Assembly: GCF_024436175.1 (NCBI RefSeq)
Contig: NZ_JANFQP010000001.1
Span: 496,001 to 560,000 of the forward strand
Reading direction: 5' to 3'
Length of the DNA: 64,000 nt
Source: Kaistella montana
Lineage (GTDB): Bacteria > Bacteroidota > Bacteroidia > Flavobacteriales > Weeksellaceae
Positions 25,521 to 33,446 of this stretch are shown in pieces. The first letter of the stretch is position 1; every line of letters begins with the position of its first letter. The notes beneath the pieces are model-generated. The model made no database searches, had not been told where the DNA came from, and worked only from the letters and a program-made list of their open reading frames with translations. The position numbers and the translations under genes are program-made.

Positions 25521-25874
25521 ATGAAAGAGCTGATTAAAGAAATAAAACCAAAATCTCCGGCGTTCAAACTTATCCAGAAATATGTTCTGAATAAGTATTT
25601 CATCACGGTTTTTTTGTTTTTGGTTTGGATGATTTTCTTCGATAATACTTCATTTTTGGTGGTGAACGAACTCAACGGAGAAATCAATAAATACGAAAAA
25701 CAGCTCGAATATTACAAAACCGAATATCAGAAAAACGACGATTTCTATAAAAAACTCATGAATAATAAATCTGAAAAAGAAAAATTTGCAAGAGAAAATT
25801 ATTTCATGAAAAAGCCTAACGAAGAAATTTTCATTCTTGTTGTTGACAGCACTAATTTGAAAAAAAATCCTTAA
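25521..25874 (+). CDS. FtsB/DivIC-like septum formation initiator
   Basis: A 117-residue bitopic protein: short basic cytoplasmic N-terminus, one TM at about 28-45, then a periplasmic coiled coil (LNGEINKYEKQLEYYKTEY) and a short C-terminal FARENYFMKKPNEEIFIL block typical of FtsB/DivIC. It would act with FtsL- and FtsQ-type proteins at the division septum. Only 3 bp separate it from the following mutA, and udk precedes it, so it appears to be within an operon. Confidence 0.85.
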   Translation: MKELIKEIKPKSPAFKLIQKYVLNKYFITVFLFLVWMIFFDNTSFLVVNELNGEINKYEKQLEYYKTEYQKNDDFYKKLMNNKSEKEKFARENYFMKKPNEEIFILVVDSTNLKKNP

Positions 25875-25877
25875 GAT

Positions 25878-27044
25878 ATGTTCGCAAAAACCTCCATTCA
25901 AGATTGGGAAAGTTTGGTTCAGAAACAACTGAAAACCGAAGATATCTATGAAATTCTTGCCAAAGAAAATTTGGAAGGAATTATCGTGAAACCTTATTAC
26001 GATTCCGTTTCTAAGCCTTTGCAAAATCTTCCGAAAGTGGAAGAATCTACGCATTTGGTTGCAAATTATCAGGAAGGTTTGGAGGAAAATGTTTTTGCAT
26101 TTCTTTTAAATCAAAATGTGGAAAATCTTGAAGAAAAAGCCATTTTCATCAACAATAAAGATCTTGCGGAACATATTTCTGTAGACGAATCTAATCGATA
26201 TTTTAGTTTAATTGATCTTTTTTCGGAAGATGAAAAAGGGGAGATTAATGTTCAATTGGGCAAAGAACTTTTGGCCAAAAATTTCGACCGAAATATCGCA
26301 GTTGATGTTTCGCTTCACCAAAATTCGGGAGCAACAATTGTTCAACAATTGGCGATTGCTTTATCTAAAGCCAAAGATTTGGCAGAAATTTTCGGTGCTG
26401 AAATTCTTAAAAATATTGTGTTCAAATTCGCAATTGATTCCAATTATTTCTTTGAAATTGCTAAGTTGAGAGCTTTTAAACTTGTTTTTAATCAATTGTC
26501 AAAAGAGTTTGGCTTAAACGATATTCCATTTATTTTTGCTGAAACTTCTTCCCGAAACAAATCGAAAAATGATCCTGAGAATAATATTATTCGGGCTTCT
26601 TTGGAACTTTCTTCCGCAATGATTGGTGGTGCGGATGCAGTTTTTACGAACGATTTTAGAGTTGAAAATGGAGATGAACTTTCCGAAGAAATTTCTTTCA
26701 AACAACAAATTGTTTTGGCTTATGAAAGTATCATCAATGTTTTTGATGACGCTGGAAATGGAAGTTATTATATTGAAAATATCACCCAACAATTTGCTGA
26801 AAAGTCATGGAAATTATTCCTCGAAATGGAAGAAAACGGCGGTTATTCCGAATTGTTGAAAACCGGTTGGATCCAACAAAAAGTCTATGAAAATGCGGTG
26901 AAAGAACAACAATGGGTAGAAGAAGGGAAAATAAAACTAATCGGCGTGAATTTTTATCCTAAATTGGAGAAAACGAAATCCGTTGAAGAACTTTATACTC
27001 CTCTGAAAATTACACCTGTACGATTAAGTGAAATGTTCGAATAA
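25878..27044 (+). CDS. mutA: methylmalonyl-CoA mutase small subunit
   Basis: A 388-residue member of the methylmalonyl-CoA mutase family. It has the TIM-barrel-related core (NIAVDVSLHQNSGATIVQQLAIALSKA; GAEILKNIVFKFAIDSNYF) but ends without a C-terminal B12-binding domain, so it is the non-catalytic subunit. It is shorter than many small subunits. The catalytic large subunit is not in the window and must lie elsewhere. Its 3' end is followed after 7 bp by the methyltransferase gene. Confidence 0.87.
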   Translation: MFAKTSIQDWESLVQKQLKTEDIYEILAKENLEGIIVKPYYDSVSKPLQNLPKVEESTHLVANYQEGLEENVFAFLLNQNVENLEEKAIFINNKDLAEHISVDESNRYFSLIDLFSEDEKGEINVQLGKELLAKNFDRNIAVDVSLHQNSGATIVQQLAIALSKAKDLAEIFGAEILKNIVFKFAIDSNYFFEIAKLRAFKLVFNQLSKEFGLNDIPFIFAETSSRNKSKNDPENNIIRASLELSSAMIGGADAVFTNDFRVENGDELSEEISFKQQIVLAYESIINVFDDAGNGSYYIENITQQFAEKSWKLFLEMEENGGYSELLKTGWIQQKVYENAVKEQQWVEEGKIKLIGVNFYPKLEKTKSVEELYTPLKITPVRLSEMFE

Positions 27045-27051
27045 TTGTCTT

Positions 27052-28200
27052 TTGAAAAATATTTTAAAACCAGAAATACAACAATTTATTAATGCAAATC
27101 TAACCACTGATTTGCATTCTTTGTTATTGAAAAAATCGCCATTTCCAGAGGTTTCGATGCAGGAAATTGTACAACAAATCAAAGGGAAAAAAGTAGCTCA
27201 AAGAAAATTCGAATTCTTATTAAAAGAAGGAATTGTTTTTCCGCCAAATCTCAATTTGGAGCAAGCTTCATCGCAATCGACAGCAGAATTTAAATCTAAA
27301 AGTTTGAATGGAAGAAATTTCCTTGATTTAACTTGTGGTTTCGGGATTGATGCGTATTTTTTATCGAAAAAATTTGAAAAAATTACGCTCATTGAACAAA
27401 ATTCGGAACTTATCGAAATCGTGAAAAATAATTGGGACGTTTTGGGACGAAAAGCGAATTTTATTAATGAAAAATTAGAAGTTTTTTTAGAAGAAAATAC
27501 AGAAAAATTTGATTTAATTTATCTCGATCCGGCAAGAAGAGATTCTGAAAAGAATAAGAAATTTCTGCTCGAAGATTTATCGCCCAATCTTTTGGAAATT
27601 CAAGAAAAACTGAGTGAAATTTCAGATAAAATTATCATCAAACTTTCTCCGTTGATTGATATTTCTTACTTGGTTTCGGTTTTGAAATTTATTTCGAAAA
27701 TTCAAATTATCGCAGTGAAAAATGAAGTTAAAGAACTTTTGGTTTTTATTAAATCTGATTCAAAATCTGATGAAATCGAAATTTCTACCGTAAATCTGGA
27801 AACTGATGAGCCAGAATTCGTTTTTAAATTAAATGACGAAAAAGCTGCAATTTCAACATTTTCTGAAGTTTTAAAGTTTCTATATATTCCGAATAATGCT
27901 GTTTTGAAATCGGGTGCTTTTAATTTGATTTCCGAAAAATTTAACTTAAGCAAACTACATCCAAACTCTCATTTTTACACTTCGGAAGAACGTTTGAATG
28001 CTTTTCCGGGAAGAATTTTAGAGGTTGAACAAATTGATGCGAAAACCATTAAAAAAGGAGAAAAATTCAATATTATTTCAAAAAACCATCCGCTTTCACC
28101 TGAAGAAATCAAGAGAAAATATAAAATTTCGGACGGTGGAAATTCGTATTTAATTTTCACTCAAAGCCAAAAAGGGAAAATTATTTTGAAAACTGTTTAG
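27052..28200 (+). CDS. class I SAM-dependent methyltransferase with THUMP-like domain
   Basis: A protein of about 382 residues. The Rossmann SAM motif is NFLDLTCGFGIDAYFLSK and the motif IV region is DLIYLDPARRDS; the C-terminal third matches the THUMP-like domain of this Bacteroidota family. It probably methylates an RNA, by family inference. I chose TTG 27052 (KNILKPEIQQF), 7 bp after the mutA stop; an in-frame GTG at 27028 would overlap mutA and add eight non-conserved residues. It is the last gene of the udk-divIC-mutA run. Confidence 0.82.
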   Translation: MKNILKPEIQQFINANLTTDLHSLLLKKSPFPEVSMQEIVQQIKGKKVAQRKFEFLLKEGIVFPPNLNLEQASSQSTAEFKSKSLNGRNFLDLTCGFGIDAYFLSKKFEKITLIEQNSELIEIVKNNWDVLGRKANFINEKLEVFLEENTEKFDLIYLDPARRDSEKNKKFLLEDLSPNLLEIQEKLSEISDKIIIKLSPLIDISYLVSVLKFISKIQIIAVKNEVKELLVFIKSDSKSDEIEISTVNLETDEPEFVFKLNDEKAAISTFSEVLKFLYIPNNAVLKSGAFNLISEKFNLSKLHPNSHFYTSEERLNAFPGRILEVEQIDAKTIKKGEKFNIISKNHPLSPEEIKRKYKISDGGNSYLIFTQSQKGKIILKTV

Positions 28201-28239
28201 AAAAGATTTAATTTTTTTGTGGTAAATCGTAATATTTCT

Positions 28240-28247
28240 TACTTTTG
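28240..28247 (+). promoter_or_regulatory. promoter upstream of the small lipoprotein gene
   Basis: TACTTTTG (-7) with a TTG box at 28217-28219, spacing 20 bp. A 19-codon open frame (28266-28325) lies between it and the lipoprotein start. Confidence 0.5.
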
Positions 28248-28343
28248 GACAATCAAAAAAAATATATGAAATCGCCAATGATTAGTGTGAATTTTAAAAA
28301 TTCAGCGATGACATATAAGCTATAAAAACAATAGAAATTACTT

Positions 28344-28616
28344 ATGAAAAAAATTATTTTAGGTGTAGCGCTTGCAAGTTTGGTGATTAGCTGTAAAAAA
28401 ATACAGGCAGGTTCTAATAAAGGAGTACTGAAATTAGACGAAAACACAGAAAGATACAGCGATGATGAGATTCATGGAGACGGAATGCCGGCTGCGACTT
28501 CTCATGCTGAAGAAGTATCAAAAGATTCTGCAAAAACAACAGAAACGCACACAACTGCTGTGAAAACCGATTCTGCAAAAGTAGAAAATCCTGCTGCGGA
28601 AAATCATAGCAAATAA
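28344..28616 (+). CDS. small lipoprotein, unknown function
   Basis: A 90-residue predicted lipoprotein. Signal peptide KKIILGVALASLVISC has Cys17 in a lipobox-like VISC. The mature part is hydrophilic and low in complexity, rich in Ser, Thr, Lys, Glu and Ala (repeated DSAK), with a central DEIHGDGMPAATSHAEE block. I do not recognise a domain. It is flanked by its own promoter and by a strong terminator, so it is transcribed alone. Confidence 0.78.
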   Translation: MKKIILGVALASLVISCKKIQAGSNKGVLKLDENTERYSDDEIHGDGMPAATSHAEEVSKDSAKTTETHTTAVKTDSAKVENPAAENHSK

Positions 28617-28640
28617 AACTTAATTTTATAATAAACAGAT

Positions 28641-28672
28641 AAAATGTCTTGCTCCTGCGAGGCATTTTTTTT
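28641..28672 (+). terminator. terminator after the small lipoprotein gene
   Basis: A 12-bp stem (28641-28652 with 28657-28668, two G-T pairs) and TCCT loop, followed by T residues. The in-frame ATG at 28644 of the next gene's frame is inside it, so that ATG is not a start. Confidence 0.85.
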
Positions 28673-28715
28673 ATTTTTACAAGATTCGATTTATATAATA
28701 ATTAATAAAAATAAA

Positions 28716-30098
28716 ATGCAAGAAACATTAAATTACATTCAGGAAAACAAGCAGAGATTTGTAGATGAATTGTTTGAATTGCTGAAAATTGCCTCAATTT
28801 CTGCCGATCCTGCGTATAAAGACGAAGTTTTGAAATGTGCAGATGCCGTTGCGGGATTTTTGAAAGACGCAGATGCTGATGAAGTTGAAATTTGCGAAAC
28901 CAAGGGTTATCCTATCGTTTTTGGGGAGAAAATTTTAGATAAAAATTTGCCGACAGTTTTGGTTTACGGACATTATGATGTGCAACCTCCAGATCCGTTG
29001 GAACTTTGGAAGAAACCACCTTTCGAACCGTATATTGAGAAAACAGAACTTCACCCAGAAGGCGCCATTTTCGCAAGAGGTTCCGCTGATGATAAAGGTC
29101 AGTTTTTTATGCATTTAAAGGCGTTTGAAGCGATGATGAAAACCAATTCTTTGCCTTGTAATGTGAAATTCATTTTGGAAGGAGAAGAAGAAGTTGGATC
29201 GAAAAGTTTGGAAGATTTCGTGAACGAAAACAAAGAAAAACTTTCTTGTGATGCTATTTTGATTTCAGATACTCATATTTATTCGAACGAACAACCAACC
29301 GTAACTACCGGTTTGAGAGGTTTAAGTTACGTAGAAGTAGAAGTGGAAGGACCGAACAGAGATTTGCATTCAGGACTTTATGGAGGCGCAGTTCCGAACC
29401 CGATTCACGTGCTTTCTAGAATGATTACCAATTTGATTGATGAAGACGGACATATCATTATTGATGGGTTTTATGACAATGTCGATATCGTTTCGGACGC
29501 TGAAAGAGCAGAAATGAATAAGTTGAAAGATGATCCGGAAGGTTTTAAAAAATCCATCGGTTTAAATGATGTTGAAGGTGAAAAAGGATACACCACATTA
29601 GAAAGAACCTCGATTCGTCCAACATTAGATTGCAACGGAATTTGGGGAGGGTACACCGGTGAAGGTGCGAAAACAGTGATTCCTTCGAAAGCTTTTGCGA
29701 AAATTTCAATGCGTTTGGTTCCTTATCAAACTCCTGAAGAAATTACTGAAAAATTCACCAAATATTTCGAAAAAATCGCTCCGAAAAATGTAAAAGTAAA
29801 AGTTACGCCTCACCATGGCGGAATGCCTTATGTTTTACCAAGCGATACGAAAGAATTTTTGGCGGCCAAAAAAGCAATGGAAACAGCTTTCGGAAAAGAA
29901 GTTTTACCTTATAGAAGTGGTGGAAGTATTCCGATTACAGCAATGTTTGAGCAGGTTTTGGGCGCTAAATCTGTTTTGATGGGCTTCGGTTTAGATTCCG
30001 ATGCAATCCACTCGCCGAATGAACATTATGGATTATTTAATTTCTATAAAGGAATCGAAAGTATTCCGCTTTTCTTTGAAAATTACGCGAAAGCATAA
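28716..30098 (+). CDS. M20 family dipeptidase / metallopeptidase
   Basis: A 460-residue di-zinc peptidase. Zn-ligand blocks are VYGHYDVQPPDP, ARGSADDKGQ, LEGEEEVGS and ILISDTHIY; the dimerisation/active-site block RDLHSGLYGGAVPNP and the final SDAIHSPNEHYG also match. The start ATG 28716 gives MQETLNYIQENKQRFVDEL, the normal N-terminus. There is no signal peptide, so it is cytoplasmic and probably cleaves dipeptides or N-acyl substrates. The SDR gene follows 30 bp later. Confidence 0.92.
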   Translation: MQETLNYIQENKQRFVDELFELLKIASISADPAYKDEVLKCADAVAGFLKDADADEVEICETKGYPIVFGEKILDKNLPTVLVYGHYDVQPPDPLELWKKPPFEPYIEKTELHPEGAIFARGSADDKGQFFMHLKAFEAMMKTNSLPCNVKFILEGEEEVGSKSLEDFVNENKEKLSCDAILISDTHIYSNEQPTVTTGLRGLSYVEVEVEGPNRDLHSGLYGGAVPNPIHVLSRMITNLIDEDGHIIIDGFYDNVDIVSDAERAEMNKLKDDPEGFKKSIGLNDVEGEKGYTTLERTSIRPTLDCNGIWGGYTGEGAKTVIPSKAFAKISMRLVPYQTPEEITEKFTKYFEKIAPKNVKVKVTPHHGGMPYVLPSDTKEFLAAKKAMETAFGKEVLPYRSGGSIPITAMFEQVLGAKSVLMGFGLDSDAIHSPNEHYGLFNFYKGIESIPLFFENYAKA

Positions 30099-30128
30099 CA
30101 AATTTAAAGAAATATTAAATTGTTAAAA

Positions 30129-30833
30129 ATGAAAAATAAAGTAGCATACATAACTGGCGGAACCAAAGGTATTGGTTTTGGAATAGCACAAGTTTTAATT
30201 CAAAACGGAATCAAAGTAATTATTTCCGGTAGAAAACAGGAAGATGCTGAAGAAGCGGCTCATATTTTGTCTGAAGACCAGTCGATGGTTTTCGGAATTG
30301 CTTCTGATGTTAAAAATTTGGAAGATGAAAAAAATGCAGTTTCCGAAATTATTAAAAAATTCGGTCGGTTAGATTATGTGATTGCCAATGCTGGTTTAGG
30401 GATTTTCAAACCGGTTGATCAATTAGAACCTGAAGATTGGAGCAATATGATGGATACTAATCTCACCGGGGTTTTCCATACTTTGAAAGCATCTGTAGAA
30501 GAATTGAAGAAGACAGAAGGCTATTTTATAAGTATTGCCAGTTTGGCGGGAACTAATTTTTTTGAAAATGGTTCAGGTTACAATGCTTCGAAATTTGGAG
30601 TGGTGGGATTCACCCAGGCTGCGATGATTGATTTAAGGAAATACAATATTAAAGTTTCTACAATTATGCCCGGTTCTGTTTCTACTAATTTTAATGGAAA
30701 TGAACCTTCCGAGAAAGATGCTTGGAAAATTCAGCCAAAAGATATTGGTGAATTGGTTTTAGACCTTTTCAAGATGAATCCGCGCACTTTGCCAAGCAAA
30801 ATTGAGGTTAGACCATCTAAACCAAACAGTTAA
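30129..30833 (+). CDS. short-chain dehydrogenase/reductase
   Basis: A 234-residue NAD(P)-dependent oxidoreductase. The cofactor motif TGGTKGIG is at 9-16, NAG in VIANAGLG, the catalytic Ser in ISIASLAG, and Tyr151 with Lys155 in YNASK. The substrate cannot be read from sequence. ATG 30129 is preferred over a TTG three codons earlier. It follows the peptidase gene and precedes the operator of etfBA. Confidence 0.88.
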   Translation: MKNKVAYITGGTKGIGFGIAQVLIQNGIKVIISGRKQEDAEEAAHILSEDQSMVFGIASDVKNLEDEKNAVSEIIKKFGRLDYVIANAGLGIFKPVDQLEPEDWSNMMDTNLTGVFHTLKASVEELKKTEGYFISIASLAGTNFFENGSGYNASKFGVVGFTQAAMIDLRKYNIKVSTIMPGSVSTNFNGNEPSEKDAWKIQPKDIGELVLDLFKMNPRTLPSKIEVRPSKPNS

Positions 30834-30861
30834 ATTATGTATAAAATATTAATTCTTATAA

Positions 30862-30881
30862 ATGCTATGCATGCATAATAT
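30862..30881. promoter_or_regulatory. predicted MarR operator upstream of etfBA
   Basis: ATGCTATGCATGCATAATAT matches the two fad-operon palindromes at 18 of 20 positions, with an identical 12-bp core TATGCATGCATA. Its centre is about 20 bp upstream of a -7-like TAACTTAG (30891-30898), the same geometry as at the marR promoter. Confidence 0.78.
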
Positions 30882-30969
30882 ATTATTGTTTAACTTAGCA
30901 AAACTGAACGTCTCCAAAGACCACGATAGGAATTGGAGCCTTTTTAATCATTTTAAAATTATTTAACAC

Positions 30970-31716
30970 ATGAAAATATTAGTTTGTATCAGTAGTGTTC
31001 CGGATACTACTTCCAAAATTAATTTCACAGCAGACAAATCTGCTTTCGACAAAAACGGAATTCAGTGGGTAATTAACCCTTTGGATGAATTTGCATTAAC
31101 AAAAGCCATCAAATTACAAGAAACTCAAGGTGCAACAGTAACAGTAGTCAATGTTGGTGATGCAGGAACTGAGGCAGTAATCAGAAAAGCATTGGCAATC
31201 GGTGCGAACGAAGCAATTCGTGTAAATACCGATCCTAAAGACAGTTTTTCTGTTGCAAAAGAAATCGCAAATGTAGCTCAGAATGGAGGTTTCGATTTAG
31301 TGCTTTGTGGTAAAGAATCTATCGATTACAACGGTGGTGCTGTTCCTGGAATGGTGGCTCAGTTGCTTAATCAACCTTTCGTAAATGCTTGTGTAGGTTT
31401 GGATGTAAACGGTTCTGAAGCTACAGCAGTTCGCGAAATCGAAGGTGGAAAAGAAACAATTTCCGTAAAACTTCCTGCAGTAATTGCTGGTCAAAAAGGA
31501 ATGGTTGATGAGAAAGATTTAATTATTCCAAACATGAGAGGAATTATGTCTGCCAGAACAAAACCATTGCATGTTCAAGAGCCGACTTCTACTGAAGTTC
31601 GTGTTGAAGGAGTTTCCTACGATTCTGTTCCAGCGAGAGCTGCAGTGAAAATGGTTGCTGCGGATCAGCTTGATGAGTTGGTAAGATTACTTCATGAAGA
31701 AGCAAAAGTAATTTAA
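30970..31716 (+). CDS. etfB: electron transfer flavoprotein beta subunit
   Basis: Subunit of the heterodimeric flavoprotein that takes electrons from acyl-CoA dehydrogenases. Length 248 is typical. Conserved features are the N-terminal MKILVCISSVPDTTSKI, INPLDEFALTKAIKL, LVLCGKESIDYNGGAVPGMVAQLL, and the C-terminal ADQLDELVRLLHEEAKVI. etfA follows after 24 bp. The 5' region holds a copy of the operator found at the fad operon, so expression is probably co-ordinated with beta-oxidation. Confidence 0.96.
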   Translation: MKILVCISSVPDTTSKINFTADKSAFDKNGIQWVINPLDEFALTKAIKLQETQGATVTVVNVGDAGTEAVIRKALAIGANEAIRVNTDPKDSFSVAKEIANVAQNGGFDLVLCGKESIDYNGGAVPGMVAQLLNQPFVNACVGLDVNGSEATAVREIEGGKETISVKLPAVIAGQKGMVDEKDLIIPNMRGIMSARTKPLHVQEPTSTEVRVEGVSYDSVPARAAVKMVAADQLDELVRLLHEEAKVI

Positions 31717-31740
31717 TTTTAACATTTAAAATTTCAAAAA

Positions 31741-32688
31741 ATGGCAGTATTCGTATACGCAGAAAATATAAACGGGATTTATAAGAAAGCAGCTTTCGAA
31801 GCGGTTTCTTATGCTAAAGCAATTGCCGATCAATTGGGCGAAACCGTGAGCGCAATTACCATTAATCCTACAGATTCTTCGGATCTTTTGTATAAATATG
31901 GTGCAAATAACGTGATCAACGTAAAAGATGAAGGATTGAAAAACTTTAGCGCTAAAGCTCACGCACAAGCGGTAAAAGAGGTTGCAAACGGAAATATTAT
32001 CATATTTCCTCACACTACCGATGCTTCTTCTGTAGCTCCAATGTTGGCAGTGATGAATGATTTTTCATTAATTACCAATGTTGTAGAAGCGCCAGAAAGC
32101 ATTTCGCCGTTCCAAGTGAAAAGAAGAGCTTTCTCCGGAAAAGGATTTATGCACGCAAAAGCTGATGCACAAGGAGTTATCGTAACGGTTTCTCAAAATG
32201 CTTTCGGAGTGAAAGAAAACCCAGTAGCAGGAATTGAAGAAGTGAAAAATCTTTCTATCGCAAATGATGATACCAAAGTGATTTCCCATGAACAAAGTTC
32301 CGGTAAATTAGACTTAAAAGAAGCAGAAATTGTAGTTTCAGCAGGTCGTGGAATGAAAGCTCCAGAAAACTGGGGAATGGTTGAAGATTTGGCGAACGTT
32401 CTTGGTGCAGCAACTGCTTGTTCTAAGCCGGTTTCCGATATCGGTTGGAGACCTCATTCTGAACACGTTGGACAAACCGGAAAAGCAATTTCTCCGAATT
32501 TGTATATCGCAATCGGGATTTCCGGTGCGATTCAGCATTTGGCGGGAGTGAATTCTTCTAAAACCATTGTGGTGATCAATAGTGATGCAGAAGCACCTTT
32601 CTTCAAATCAGCTGATTACGGAGTAGTAGGAGATGCTTTCCAAATTATTCCTGAATTGACTCAGAAAATCAAAGCATTGAAAGGATAA
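31741..32688 (+). CDS. etfA: electron transfer flavoprotein alpha subunit
   Basis: FAD-carrying subunit of ETF, 315 residues. The FAD-binding C-terminal domain is clear: GRGMKAPENWGMVEDLA, SDIGWRPHSEHVGQTGK, PNLYIAIGISGAIQHLAG and DAEAPFFKSADYGVVGD. It is cotranscribed with etfB and followed by a strong terminator. An ETF:quinone oxidoreductase gene is not visible in the window. Confidence 0.96.
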   Translation: MAVFVYAENINGIYKKAAFEAVSYAKAIADQLGETVSAITINPTDSSDLLYKYGANNVINVKDEGLKNFSAKAHAQAVKEVANGNIIIFPHTTDASSVAPMLAVMNDFSLITNVVEAPESISPFQVKRRAFSGKGFMHAKADAQGVIVTVSQNAFGVKENPVAGIEEVKNLSIANDDTKVISHEQSSGKLDLKEAEIVVSAGRGMKAPENWGMVEDLANVLGAATACSKPVSDIGWRPHSEHVGQTGKAISPNLYIAIGISGAIQHLAGVNSSKTIVVINSDAEAPFFKSADYGVVGDAFQIIPELTQKIKALKG

Positions 32689-32710
32689 ATCTTATCCAAT
32701 AAAATACTTG

Positions 32711-32738
32711 AAACGTCGGATTTTTCCGGCGTTTTTTT
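32711..32738 (+). terminator. terminator after etfBA
   Basis: AAACGTCGGA (32711-32720) pairs with TCCGGCGTTT (32725-32734) around TTTT, with a T run after. Confidence 0.85.
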
Positions 32739-32822
32739 TATGGTTGAGCTATTATTCCTCCTAAAAGATTGATGGTAGAGAAATATCCTTAAAAAATTAA
32801 ATCATGAATCTAAAAAATCAAT

Positions 32823-32830
32823 TATATTTG
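32823..32830 (+). promoter_or_regulatory. -7 box immediately before the bifunctional nuclease gene
   Basis: TATATTTG ends 5 bp before the ATG at 32836, implying a very short or absent 5' leader. No TTG box at standard spacing. Confidence 0.5.
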
Positions 32831-32835
32831 TAGCT

Positions 32836-33429
32836 ATGGATTACAAAAGATTAATCATACGCGGAATTTCTTACAGCCAAACACAATCCGGAGCTTATGC
32901 ACTCCTTTTGGAAGATGAGGAAACCAACGTAAAATTACCCGTAGTAATAGGAAATTTCGAGGCGCAATCTATTTCTTTAGGACTAGAAAAAGATATTCAT
33001 CCGCCTCGGCCTTTAACTCATGATTTGTTTACCAAATTTGTGACTTCCGTTAATTATACGCTAAGCTCTGTGGTAATTTATCAGATTATCGATGGCGTAT
33101 TTTTCTCCAATATTATTTTTAAAAATATTTTCGATGGGCAAGAGCTCATTTTGGATGCCCGTACTTCCGATGCAGTCGCGATGGCTGTTCGATTCGATGC
33201 ACCAATTTATACGACTGAGCAAGTGTTGAGCGAAGCCGGGATTCTCCTGGAGCTAGATGAACCTGCAACCATAGAAGAAGATTTCGATTTAGTAAATGAG
33301 GGAGATTTGGCGAATTTACCGTTGGAAGATTTGCATAAACTTCTTGAAGAAGCTGTAAAAGACGAAGATTTCGATGCTGCTCTTGAGCTTCAGCAGGAAA
33401 TAAAAAGAAGAAATAAAAAAATTGATTAA
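32836..33429 (+). CDS. bifunctional nuclease (DUF151) family protein with UVR motif
   Basis: A 197-residue protein. The BFN/DUF151 domain occupies about 1-135, with LPVVIGNFEAQSISLGLE, RPLTHDLF, ILDARTSDAVAMAVRFDAPIYT. The C-terminus (about 160-195) carries a UvrB/UvrC-type motif, LHKLLEEAVKDEDFDAAL followed by ELQQEIKRRN. The BFN family has reported nuclease activity in plants and Mycobacterium; its physiological role here is unknown. The MFS gene follows after 17 bp. Confidence 0.9.
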   Translation: MDYKRLIIRGISYSQTQSGAYALLLEDEETNVKLPVVIGNFEAQSISLGLEKDIHPPRPLTHDLFTKFVTSVNYTLSSVVIYQIIDGVFFSNIIFKNIFDGQELILDARTSDAVAMAVRFDAPIYTTEQVLSEAGILLELDEPATIEEDFDLVNEGDLANLPLEDLHKLLEEAVKDEDFDAALELQQEIKRRNKKID

Positions 33430-33446
33430 AAATATTAAATAAAACA

